Source of the DNA: Neopestalotiopsis rosae | Lineage: Eukaryota > Ascomycota > Sordariomycetes > Amphisphaeriales > Sporocadaceae | Direction: 5' to 3' | Length of the DNA stretch: 64,000 nt | Assembly (NCBI GenBank): GCA_023078685.1 | Contig: JALGAS010000013.1 | Coordinates: forward strand, 687,001 to 751,000 | Shown: in pieces, positions 10,968-21,255 of the stretch | Layout of the letters: every line of letters begins with the position of its first letter | Numbering within the stretch: the first letter of the stretch is position 1 | Notes under the pieces: model-generated | Told to the model about the DNA's origin: nothing | The model's database searches: none | What the model saw: the letters and a program-made list of their open reading frames with translations, nothing else | Made by a program: the position numbers and the translations under genes

Positions 10968-12794
10968 TATCGTTATTCGAATTTATATATTACTAATTTT
11001 ACCTTATACCGCTTAATATTACCGTTTTTATCGGTTTTTTTTTTAAAAACCTATTTAACGGTAAATAGGTATTTATCGGCCTTTTAGATTTTATTACGAT
11101 CGATTGCCTAAAAAATCCCTTTTTGTATAAGTTGCCGAAGTTTTTCGTGGGCAGCTTGCAGCCATTTTTCCTTTTCCGGCGTTTTTAACGCTTGTTTAAG
11201 CGTTTTCGGTTCAGTATAGCCGTTATCGATCGTGGAATAATACGAGATATCAGCGAATAATTCGTCGTATTTAACGAATTTATCTCGTTCTTCTTCCGTA
11301 AATTTCGGAAGGACTACTTCGATATTCGATCTCGGAATATTCGAAATAATATCGGATTCGGTGTTCCCGGGTAAGTTCGGTCGTTCGCTGATACCGGGTA
11401 AGTTCGGCCGTTCGCTGGTACCGGGTAGGTTCGGTCGGTCGATATCCATAGCCGTGCATTCTTCCCTTAACCGGAGGTTATAAAGGCTATTAATCCCTTG
11501 ACTTTCGTTCTCAAATAAACCGATAGTTAAATTATCCGATTTAGCGTAACGGTTAATATTTGCGGCTTTTACCGTAGGGTTCGAGGTTCGATTCCCCGGA
11601 ACGGTCGTTCGAAAATCATTAGAATGCTATAAATTCTCCGAATTCTATAAATTCTGAAAATTATCCGAATCCTATGAATTCTCCCCCTCTTTTCGATCTT
11701 CCGGTAATAATCGAATATGGGAAGTCCGTATAATCCGTAATTTATACGGTCGATCGGCAATATAAACGTAATAAATCTTATTACCATTATAGCCGATTAT
11801 CTTTCCGTTTTCGGTAATATTACCGAATTTATCGGAAATAACCCGATTTTCTTTTAATTTATATATTAAAATAAGCGTTTTAAAGGCATAAATAATAAAT
11901 ACGTTAGGCTTATTATCCCGTTATAGCCAGAAATAATCGTAAAATTCCTAATAAAGGGTAAGCTAACCGGACGATATAGCCGTAATATTTACTAAATAAA
12001 TAACGGCTTTTATAACGAATTCCTAGAGGTTTTTCGGGAGTTATAAATCGATAAAAACCATACGGGTTTTTTCGATAATAATTCGATTCGTCCTTTCGGT
12101 AATACCGTTTTATTCCGGTATATACGGAATAATAGGTTCGAAAATAATCCCTTTTCCGGTTAAATAATCGTTTAATTTAACCGGGGAAAACTCCCTACCG
12201 TTATCCATGCGAATCATATTCGGGTATCGACCGAATTGTATTTTATAATATTCGATTTTTTTGGTAACGATATCGAATATTTTAGACTTTTCCTTGGAAA
12301 ATTCTACGTTACGGAAGCCGGTTTTATTATCGGTAAAGCCGGTTATATAATTATAACCGGAATAGCTAAATAGGGTAATATATACCGTATCGATGCAAAT
12401 TCGATATAGTGGTATATTTGCCCGATTAGGATTAATACGGGCTTGGTTACGGGTAATTTTACCCGAAAAGCAAGATTCGCAATAAAAATCTTCCTTTTTT
12501 ATTTCCCCCTTCGGTATATTAGCAGTTATTTTAGCTATTTTAGCTAAAATATCGAAGCTAGGGTAGCTAAGGACTTTATGCTATTGTTCCGTAGCTATAA
12601 GGAAATTCGAATTATTATTTAATAATTCGATTTTTTCGAAATCCGTAAAATTATCGGATTTCTTTATTAATTCCGGTTCCGGGTAAGCCACGTCGAGTAT
12701 ACGGGCTTTTTCCACTATTTTTAGTAGATTTATGGCTAAATAAGCCATATTGGGTTCCGATTTATTTGCTACGTAAAGGAAAAAACCACGTTTT
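10968..12794 (-). mobile_element. Truncated Ty1/copia internal fragment (reverse transcriptase N-terminus back to integrase)
   Basis: It is the reverse complement of the copia internal region at about 57427-59255 of the full-length copy. Reading the minus strand, it runs from before the integrase core, through the integrase-RT linker, to the start of RT. It is broken by stops but less eroded than the other copies. The left end abuts a plus-oriented LTR; the right end is cut by the gypsy LTR at 12795. Confidence 0.75.
11108..11449 (-). pseudogene. Copia pol linker fragment with RPNLPG repeats
   Basis: This 113-residue open stretch begins with three near-identical units of the type RPNLPGxSE. 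It continues into the region before RT (FVKYDELFADISYY, then KTPEKEKWLQAAHEKL), which in copia elements marks the start of reverse transcriptase. It is part of the truncated copia fragment, not a host gene. Confidence 0.65.
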
Positions 12795-13306
12795 TGTTAC
12801 GAACATGCACCCTTGCAGAAGGACAAACAACTGTGTTGGCGCTTAAGAAGGTATGCTGCGGGGCAGTGACCACGGCCCTGGCCAAAAGACCCAGCCACCC
12901 CCGCCAGCTGTCAACAAGTGTTGACAGGATCATGGCCTTGGCAATGATCCATTGGCATGGATCACAAGGATCATTGTGATCCATAAGATCCAAGAACAAA
13001 GGGGATCATACTTGTTGGTATGATCCAAGCAAACATCAGTGAGGGAATGAATGGATATATTAGGGAGGGATTTCCTACGGTTACATAGACAGTCATTACC
13101 TCAGTGATCAATCTAAGCATCTATCTTACCCATAGGTGAAGCATTCAATACGCTTTGACGACTACACTTGTGAATCATTTCAGGACCACCATCTTCAGTT
13201 ACTCATTGCTCAGTTCAGTATCTTGGCTAGCGTTCCCTGTTAGCATAAACCCCCAACACCTCTTATACTCAGGTTTATTCTAGAAACCCGTAGTATAGTC
13301 GTTACA
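12795..13306 (+). repeat. Gypsy 5' LTR
   Basis: 512 bp, TGTTACG...GTTACA. No mismatch to the copy at 19967-20478 was noticed by eye. Short open stretches inside it occur in both copies and are not genes. Confidence 0.9.
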
Positions 13307-13365
13307 TTTTGATCACTCTTGTTCAGGTACGTTCCCCCAGAAACTAACTGAGCAATATCGGCAGA

Positions 13366-15198
13366 ATGTCTACCGTCAGCAAGGACAGCGGCAGTAGCAA
13401 GAAAGGAAAGGAGACAACAAAGGCCACTCAGGAACAGACACCCCAAGAATCCCCCACTCAAGCTATGAGTATTGACTCCGATGGAGACGACGACTTCGAA
13501 GTCTCCAAGGAACAGTACGAAAGCATTCTTCGGGAAATCAAGCGACTCCAGCGAGAGGAGGATCGCAAGGCCAAACTCATTCAGGAACTCCAGGATTCCA
13601 ACACCGCTATGCGAGGAGCAGCCAACATCATCACCACGCCAATCCAGAAGACTGATGGGCTCAAGTTCAACACTCCCGCACCTTATGATGGAACGCCTGG
13701 AGGGCTCAAAGGATACCTTGCCCAAGTCCGCGCCTATCACTCCTTCCACATGGGAAGCTTCCAGAATGACCTTCAGAGGATCGTTCACGCAGCATCCTTC
13801 TTGAAAGGACGCGCCCTCGCGTGGTTCGAACCATACCTCTCTGAAGCAAGCGAACATGGATGGATGTTGAGCCAGTGCAAGGCAGAGACACAGAAGATCT
13901 TCGGAACCTATGCCGGATTCGAAGAAGCACTCAAATCACTATTCCAAGATCCTGACGAGAAGAGACAAGCCGAACGAGAACTTGAGAACCTCAAGCAGAA
14001 AGCATCCGCGTCAGTATACACTGCAGAATTCAAGCGGATCACCGCTCGCATGGACTGCACCGACGACACACGCATCATGCTATACTATCAAGGTCTCAAG
14101 GAAGAAGTCAAGGATGAGATCAGTAGGATCTTGTACCTACCTACCGACTTCACCCAGTACGCGGAACTTGTGGTACGCATTGACAACCAACTATACGCTC
14201 GACGGTCTGAAAAGAAACAAACCCCGAAATACCAGAGCCGTACCACCGCCAACATGGGAAGACCCCGACAAAACGGATATAACAACCGAAACCGCGACTG
14301 GAAGAACAAGACGTCATACGGACAACACAGCGGACCCATGGACCTTGACGCTACCCAGCGAAAGGACAAATCCAAGGTCAAGTGCTACAACTGCGGGAAA
14401 ATGGGACACTACGCGAGCGAGTGCAACCAACCAAAGAAACTGGGATTTAAACCAGTGCCAGAGGGCAAGAAGCAGATCTACAGCACCAAGCGAGAAGAAG
14501 TACCCCACGACTCTCTCTCCTGGACGGCGTGCTACGACGACGAATGTCGAACGCATAAATCCAGCAAGCGAGACAGTGGATGGTACCCCAAGCAACCAAG
14601 AACCCTAGCCGCCGCGACGCGCCTGGGAAGGAATGTCCACATCGGATCAGAAGGACAACTGGTAGACAGCGATAGCGACACTATCGGCAGCGCTTCAGAG
14701 AACGAAAGGCTACCACCCAAGTCAGAGAAGCAGAACAACAGCTTCGACAGCAACAAACGACCCCATCTGTGGACGACACTAGCAGCGATGAGGAGGATAC
14801 CTACGAACCCATGGACACCGACTACAAGGGGAAGAAGGGAACTCATCACGAAACTAGAAACCTCCACTAGGGATGAACTCGAACGGGAATTCAGACAAAC
14901 CCGACGAATCGACACCAATGCCCAGTTTACTCTCTCTGCCGTGGAGATGTACGGCACGGGGCAACAACTAGCAGAAATCCTCCAGAAAACCACCGACACC
15001 CCATGGGAGCAGAGAACCCCGGGAGCCAAATTTGGAGACGACCCCCGACTCAGCATCAAGCACCCTCAGCACCACCAGATCGCGTGGGTAGGATGCATCG
15101 ACCCGGGATGCGACGAACACCTTGAAAACAAAACATCTCAAGGAGTATTCCCACTACGAATGGGAAAAGACGCCATTTGCTACCCCCCATCTAGCTGA
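13366..15198 (+). CDS. Gypsy Gag polyprotein
   Basis: 610 residues. An acidic N-terminus with a coiled-coil-like stretch (about 45-85) leads to a retrotransposon gag domain at about 105-280 (LKGYLAQVRAY, ALAWFEPYL). A CCHC zinc knuckle CYNCGKMGHYASEC lies at about 340-353. It packages element RNA into particles. The start is the first ATG after the 5' LTR. A stretch in another frame overlaps the 3' end (from 15122), so the natural product may have been longer. Confidence 0.85.
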   Translation: MSTVSKDSGSSKKGKETTKATQEQTPQESPTQAMSIDSDGDDDFEVSKEQYESILREIKRLQREEDRKAKLIQELQDSNTAMRGAANIITTPIQKTDGLKFNTPAPYDGTPGGLKGYLAQVRAYHSFHMGSFQNDLQRIVHAASFLKGRALAWFEPYLSEASEHGWMLSQCKAETQKIFGTYAGFEEALKSLFQDPDEKRQAERELENLKQKASASVYTAEFKRITARMDCTDDTRIMLYYQGLKEEVKDEISRILYLPTDFTQYAELVVRIDNQLYARRSEKKQTPKYQSRTTANMGRPRQNGYNNRNRDWKNKTSYGQHSGPMDLDATQRKDKSKVKCYNCGKMGHYASECNQPKKLGFKPVPEGKKQIYSTKREEVPHDSLSWTACYDDECRTHKSSKRDSGWYPKQPRTLAAATRLGRNVHIGSEGQLVDSDSDTIGSASENERLPPKSEKQNNSFDSNKRPHLWTTLAAMRRIPTNPWTPTTRGRRELITKLETSTRDELEREFRQTRRIDTNAQFTLSAVEMYGTGQQLAEILQKTTDTPWEQRTPGAKFGDDPRLSIKHPQHHQIAWVGCIDPGCDEHLENKTSQGVFPLRMGKDAICYPPSS

Positions 15199-15958
15199 GC
15201 ACGCAGGAAAGGCAGAAGTAAGCTACTGCGACGCACGAGGATATGTCGTACTTGCTTTGCACCCTAGACCACCGCAGTGCTCGATCAACGAGAAAAAACC
15301 ATGGTGGACATGCCCACAGGATGACTGCATACGCCATATGCAAAACAAAGCAGAAGCATGGAAACGCATCAGAGACCTGAGAATATCAGGAAAGCTCAAG
15401 ATTGAACCAGTGGAAGAAACTTTCGATGTCCGGAACGTAATGAATACCACCCGGAAAGAACCTCCACAGCCACTCCGACACACACGGTCACCATGATATC
15501 CGAAGAAACCAACGAACAAATCAAGAAGACATTCACATTACCCCAGCAACCAACGAAGGAAGAACCTTCGCAGAAAGAATTCAACGATAAACTAGCCCAG
15601 CTTGAGGCACGATATCAAGAGGAAGGACAAGAGAGAAGCCACCCTCTTGGGAACTTCGGATAGAAGCATTGAATGAGCTAGCAAGAGAGCTACGCTCACC
15701 CAGACAAACCCCTGGAACGCAGGACGAAGACACAGGCGACGCACACTACCGCCAGAAGAGAAATGAGACCCGAGAACAAAGGGATCAACGGATACTCACC
15801 AGCGCCGAGAAGCGACGCGCCAACAGACGAATCAACAAGGATTCGGGAAACGACCTGGACCACTTTTAAAGAGGCAAAAGCGGTCCACCACAGAAAGGTC
15901 CATCTGTGCCACCAACGGCACCAAGCTACACGATCACCTAACGATCCCGATCAGGATC
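15122..15958 (+). pseudogene. Gag-Pol linker region broken over several frames
   Basis: Coding-like sequence passes through a different frame from Gag (15122-15493), then another (15493-15663, starting MISEETNEQ), then a third (15669-15866), before the protease frame opens by about 15905. No RIP pattern is seen; the breaks are indels. No host gene is involved. Confidence 0.55.
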
Positions 15959-18900
15959 ATGAACCAAGAAATACGAGCCCTGGTAGACACGGGAGCTCAA
16001 GGAATTTTTATCTCCCCAAGAATCGTCAATAAACTTAAGGTACCATGGAAATGGAAGAAGACGCCCTACACACTCAACACTGTTGATGGACAACCTATAT
16101 CTTATGGAGATGGAATTGTTGACATGGAGACTGCGCATATTCAAGTCTACATCCAAGACCATAAGGAGGAACTCACGTGCGACATCACAGAAATCACGGA
16201 CTACGATGTAGTCCTAGGGATAACCTGGTTGAAGGAGAGCTGTCCCCGAGTGAACTGGAAAACAGGCCAATTCCAGTGGGATTTACCAGGAATAGAGTCA
16301 GCCCCTGAGGAGAGTTTGAAGAACAAACCCTCAAGCGACCCTGAGACACTTGGATTTTACCTTATGACCAAGCATGTCAAGCCGAAACTCGACACTGTAG
16401 TACCCGAAGAGTACCAAGAGTTCAGCGACCTGTTCAGCGGAGTGCTGAAAACAGGATTACCAAAGCACACAAGATACGACCATGAAATACCCCTCCAGGA
16501 AGGAAAGGAACCCCATTTCATGCCGACATACCCAGTAAAACCTCAGCATGAGGAAGCGTTGAAAGAATACCTCAACGACATGACCCAGAAAGGATGGATT
16601 ACAGAATCCACCTCACCAGCAGGATACCCTATACTTTTCGTACCCAAGAAAAGCAAAGACGGGAAACCCAAATGGAGACCTTGCATCGACTATCGCAAGC
16701 TTAACGATATCACGATCAAGAACCGATACCCCCTTCCTTTGATCAAGGACCTACGCGACAAGTTGCACGGAGCCAAGTGGTTTACGGCCCTAGACTTGCC
16801 CAATGCGTACGGATTGATCAGAATTAAGGAAGGAGAAGAATGGAAGACCGCATTCCGTTGCAAATACGGACATTTCGAATACAAGGTTATGCCTTTCGGC
16901 CCTAACCAACGCACCAGCAAGTTTTCAAAACATGATCAACGATGTCCTTCGGGAATACCTCGACAAGTTCGTAGTAGTATATCTCGATGATATACTCATC
17001 TACTCCAAAGACCTCGAAGAACACAAGCAACATGTCAAAATAGTGTTACAGAAACTGCAGGACGCGAACCTGCTAGTCAACCCCGAGAAAAGCGAATTCC
17101 ATAAGAAAGAAGTCACCTTCGTAGGATACGTCGTATCCCCCGGAGAAGTCAAAATGGAACCATCCAAGATTGCAGCAGTAAGAGACTGGCCTACCCCGAA
17201 AACGGTAACAGAAGTCAGATCCTTCTTAGGACTCGTAAACTTCTACCGAATGTTCATCAGGAACCTCGGAGGCATAGCCGCACCTCTCACGCACCTGACG
17301 AAAAAGGATGTACCCTTCATTTGGACAACCAAGGAACAAGAAACGTTCGAACAAATCAAGGAAGCCATTACGGATGAACCAGTAATGCGCATGGCAGACC
17401 CAGAACGGGAGTTCGAAGTCGAGACAGATGCCTCGGACTACGCCATGGGTGGACAGCTCACACAAAAGGACGACAATGGGAAACCACACCCTGTCGCCTT
17501 CTACAGCAAGAAGTTCACCAAGGAACAACTCAACTACCAGATCCATGACAAGGAACTAATGGCAATTATCGAAGCCTTCAAGGAATGGAGACACTATCTT
17601 AGTGGAACCAACTACAAGGTCCAAGTCTACACCGATCACAAGAACCTCGCCTCGTTCACAACCAGCAAAGAACTCAACAAGCGACAAATCAGATGGGCAG
17701 AGTTCTTGGCAGACTTCAACTTCGAAATCAGCTATCGAAGAGGAACTGAAAACGGAAGAGCCGATGCGCTCAGCCGACGACCAGATCATTATCAGGATAC
17801 GCCCAAGGAGGCACACACCCTTTTTACCATGGAAGAAAACGGGAAACTGGTCCCGACCATGAATCTCTATGCAACCATGAGCATAACCAACCATAACAGC
17901 TGGACGGAACGCATGACTAAGTGCCCAGATCCAGATGACAACCTAGTAGGGAGACACGATCCCAGCCAACAGCACTATAACGGGAAGATCAAAATCAAGG
18001 AACCACTACTCCAAGAGCTAATCAAAGATTACCACGAGTCACCGACTAGTGGACACCAAGGAGTGTTCAAGACAACCAAGCGAATCCAACAACACTTCGA
18101 TTACCCACAGCTGCGGAAACACGTCAGCAACATCATCAAGGAATGCGATTTATGCAATAAGGCAAAATCAGCACGACACAAGCAATATGGACAGTTGCAA
18201 CCCATACCGCCACCAGACAGAGCATGGAAATCTATCGCTCTAGACTTCATCGTGAAGCTACCACTATCAAGGGAACCCTTAACTGGAGTATTCTACGATA
18301 GCATCCTAGTATTCACCGAACGACTCACGAAGTACGCATACTTCCTCCCATACAAGGAAGCAAGTAACGCAGAAGAATTGGCATACACCTTCCTACGGAC
18401 GATCGCCAGCAGACACGGATTACCAGACGAAATCATCTCCGATCGAGACAAGCTATTCACATCGAATTTCTGGAAATCACTCATCAGTCAGTTAGGATGC
18501 AATCACAAGTTATCCACCGCCTTTCACCCACAAACCGATGGACAAACAGAACGAGCCAACCAAGTACTCGAAGAATACCTCAGATGCTATGTCAATCATC
18601 AGCAAGACAATTGGGTCACACTATTGCCACTTGCGGAGTTTGCATACAACAGTGCAGTACGAGAACCCACCGGAATGTCACCGTTCTACGCCAATTACGG
18701 CTTCGAACCCGACATCACCAAAGAACCAATCAGAGGAAAAGGACTTGCACCACACGCCATTCAGCGTGTAGACCAGCTCAAACACCTGCAAGCACAACTC
18801 CAGAAAGACCTTATCATGGCCCAAAGCAAGACCAAAGAAAGACATGATAGGAAGAAGATTGAGGGACCAATCTTTGCGGAGGGAGACAAAGTCTACCTTC

Positions 18901-19334
18901 TACGCAAGAACATCAAAACCAAGCGACCAAGCGACAAACTCGACTTCAAGAAACTCGGAGCATTCATAATCGAGAAGAAGATCTCGGATGTCAATTACCG
19001 TCTCAAGTTACCAAAAACTATGAGAAACCACCGAACCTTCCATATCTCATTGCTAGAGCCAGCACCAAAGAACGCTAAAGTCGACGAAACGCTAGAAACA
19101 GAACCCGATCAGCAAGAATACGTCGTTGAGGAAATCATCGACCATAAGAAAGTCGGACGGGGATACCAATTCCACGTTAAATGGAAAGACTACCCACCTG
19201 AGGAAAACACTTGGGAACCTAGGAAGCATGTTGAGGGCTGCGCCGCTCTTGACCAGTATCTCCGGTCTCAACAAGAGGACCAAGATCTACAAAATCACTT
19301 CCGAAACCAAGTGAAGACCAATCCACCTCGTTAG
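15959..19334 (+). pseudogene. Gypsy Pol (protease-RT-RNase H-integrase-chromodomain) with one frameshift
   Basis: The first part, 15959-16990, has an aspartic protease motif LVDTGAQGIF and the RT N-terminal half (WRPCIDYRKLN, WFTALDL). The reading then shifts at the CCC run 16900-16902, one base more than the RT frame needs. The second part, 16932-19334 (800 residues), has YLDDILIYS, RNase H (TDASDYAMGG), integrase with CDLC zinc-finger cysteines, D-D-E residues (DFIVKL, SDRDKLF, QTDGQTERANQ) and a C-terminal chromodomain (YVVEEIIDHKK, FHVKWKDYP). The chromodomain places it among chromoviruses. The protease frame is open upstream of the listed start. Confidence 0.85.
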
Positions 19335-19830
19335 AAACCCCCATAGACTGAAGGTCCTCCACCACGAAGTGCTCGTGGCTATCCAAGGCAGGCAACAGAC
19401 CATCCTCCTTGTCCAGCTCCTCCATTCCTCGCTGGAACAACTCGGACCCCTTCGCCTTCGCACGAGCACGGATCTTTCGGATACGAGATAACCGACCAGC
19501 AGCAGCGGCTAAAGAAGACTGAAGTTCTGCCATCTTCTCGTGAAGAGCCAGCAGATCATCACTAGCTTCCTCTTCCTCCTTCTCCAACTTCTGTTGCTGA
19601 TCCAACACCTTTCGGAGAGAAGACGCTACCAGAACACCATCGCACTTCCGAGTCGGATGACGGATGCACTCCAGACATCGATTCGACCTTTCCTCCGACA
19701 TGACGCAAGTCGTCTTATTTTTCCAGCAAGGCGTGCAAGGCATATCGGCAGCACGACCGTTCTTTTTCACAAATTCCAAAAGGTTTAAGCGCTCGAGTGT
19801 TTTACGAGCAGGGACTGAAGGATCTGACAT
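19219..19830 (-). CDS. Antisense accessory ORF in the gypsy element: Zn2Cys6-like cluster plus coiled coil
   Basis: 203 residues from ATG 19830, read opposite to pol and overlapping the chromodomain end of pol (19219-19334). Six cysteines at 32, 35, 42, 52, 55 and 63 have spacing C-2-C-6-C-9-C-2-C-7-C, which fits the fungal Zn(II)2Cys6 binuclear cluster pattern. Residues about 75-135 are rich in Glu, Lys, Leu and Gln and look like a coiled coil (KVLDQQQKLEKEEEEASDD). An acidic C-terminus follows. The function is unknown; DNA or RNA binding and dimerisation are inferred. Similar small Cys-rich coiled-coil proteins are, as far as I recall, widespread as hypothetical proteins in fungal genomes, probably for this reason. 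Confidence 0.65.
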   Translation of the reverse strand: MSDPSVPARKTLERLNLLEFVKKNGRAADMPCTPCWKNKTTCVMSEERSNRCLECIRHPTRKCDGVLVASSLRKVLDQQQKLEKEEEEASDDLLALHEKMAELQSSLAAAAGRLSRIRKIRARAKAKGSELFQRGMEELDKEDGLLPALDSHEHFVVEDLQSMGVSNEVDWSSLGFGSDFVDLGPLVETGDTGQERRSPQHAS

Positions 19831-19951
19831 GATGAGCACCCATCACAAGGAAAGCAAGAAGGGAAGGATATGGAAGGGAACTTAAGGGACACGGCACAGA
19901 TGGGGACGCGACCTACTTATGCGGCCTAAGTCTTTCGAGGACAAAAGACAT

Positions 19952-19966
19952 GGAGAAGGGAGCTGA
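19952..19966 (+). other. Polypurine tract of the gypsy element
   Basis: Purine-rich GGAGAAGGGAGCTGA directly precedes the 3' LTR, the expected position of the plus-strand DNA primer. Confidence 0.55.
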
Positions 19967-20478
19967 TGTTACGAACATGCACCCTTGCAGAAGGACAAAC
20001 AACTGTGTTGGCGCTTAAGAAGGTATGCTGCGGGGCAGTGACCACGGCCCTGGCCAAAAGACCCAGCCACCCCCGCCAGCTGTCAACAAGTGTTGACAGG
20101 ATCATGGCCTTGGCAATGATCCATTGGCATGGATCACAAGGATCATTGTGATCCATAAGATCCAAGAACAAAGGGGATCATACTTGTTGGTATGATCCAA
20201 GCAAACATCAGTGAGGGAATGAATGGATATATTAGGGAGGGATTTCCTACGGTTACATAGACAGTCATTACCTCAGTGATCAATCTAAGCATCTATCTTA
20301 CCCATAGGTGAAGCATTCAATACGCTTTGACGACTACACTTGTGAATCATTTCAGGACCACCATCTTCAGTTACTCATTGCTCAGTTCAGTATCTTGGCT
20401 AGCGTTCCCTGTTAGCATAAACCCCCAACACCTCTTATACTCAGGTTTATTCTAGAAACCCGTAGTATAGTCGTTACA
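19967..20478 (+). repeat. Gypsy 3' LTR
   Basis: 512 bp with the same TGTTACG start and GTTACA end as 12795-13306. Confidence 0.9.
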
Positions 20479-20783
20479 TATAGTAATCGGCTATTATAAC
20501 GGAATTCCGAAATTTATACTAAATAATTTATAGCTCGTTCGGAAAAGCGGCTATAATTTTCGATTTATACCTTTTATTAAGGTATATAGCCTATAATATA
20601 ATATAATGCAATATATTGCCTATAATCGGCTATTATAACGCGTTTCCGAGATTTGAAAATTAATCTTTTAGCCGTTATCTGGCTATAACGGTTAAAATTA
20701 ACCGTTTCGGGCGTAATTTATAATTTTTCGATTATAAAATCCGGTATTTAAATATAATATTATACCGGACCGGGCTTATAACC
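20479..20783 (-). mobile_element. Copia leader fragment, inverted
   Basis: It is the reverse complement of the leader that follows the 5' LTR in the full-length copy (about 55788-56085). It is cut by the gypsy 3' LTR on the left and continues into its own LTR on the right. Confidence 0.7.
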
Positions 20784-21255
20784 TATTTTAAAGTCTAATT
20801 AAATAATTATATATTTTAAGCATAAAGAAGCGTTTAATTATAAAATTCGTAAAATCGTTTAATATAAGCTAAAATACGTGGTTTTATTAAAGCTTAAGGA
20901 AAAAAAGAAAATAAATTAATTATAAATAAAATAATTTTTTTTTATATTTATAAAACTAATTAATAAAAATATTCTAGAATATATTATTAATTAAATTAAT
21001 TTATAATTAAATTAATTAATAATACGATTAATTTATAATTAAGGAAAGTGGTGGAATATTATAAAAAATATTTAAATAGGGCTATTTTATAATATTGCTA
21101 CCGTAATAGCCACTATTTAGTGGGGCTTTACCGAACGTTAAAGATATCGTTAATAACCGATATTTTTATAGCCTTTATAGCTATTATAACGATTTATATA
21201 TCGTTATAATATTAATTTTATGCATTATCCGATGCTGTATAATATCCGTGCAATA
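20784..21255 (-). repeat. Copia 5' LTR, inverted and RIP-eroded
   Basis: The reverse complement of the LTR at 10497-10967, about 472 bp, with many C-to-T/G-to-A type differences. On the plus strand it runs from TATTTTAAAG to CCGTGCAATA. Confidence 0.75.

Larger units (their letters stand above)
12795..20478 (+). mobile_element. Ty3/gypsy chromovirus-type LTR retrotransposon, 7.7 kb
   Basis: LTRs of 512 bp at each end look identical by eye, which means recent insertion, and no RIP-like decay is visible. Gag, protease, RT, RNase H, integrase and chromodomain follow in gypsy order, and an antisense ORF lies between pol and the 3' LTR. No target-site duplication is found: the left flank is GTTTT (12790-12794) and the right flank is TATAG (20479-20483). 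Both flanks are inverted copia sequence but from positions about 1.3 kb apart. Confidence 0.92.

Noticed and set aside
12769..12999. Small ORFs inside the gypsy LTRs (also 19926-20171)
   Set aside because: The same reading occurs in both LTRs and overlaps an opposite-strand reading; it is repeat sequence, not a gene.
13240..13857. 205-codon minus-strand open frame opposite gag
   Set aside because: It mirrors the gag codons and shows no domain; unlike 19219-19830 it has no ordered motif.
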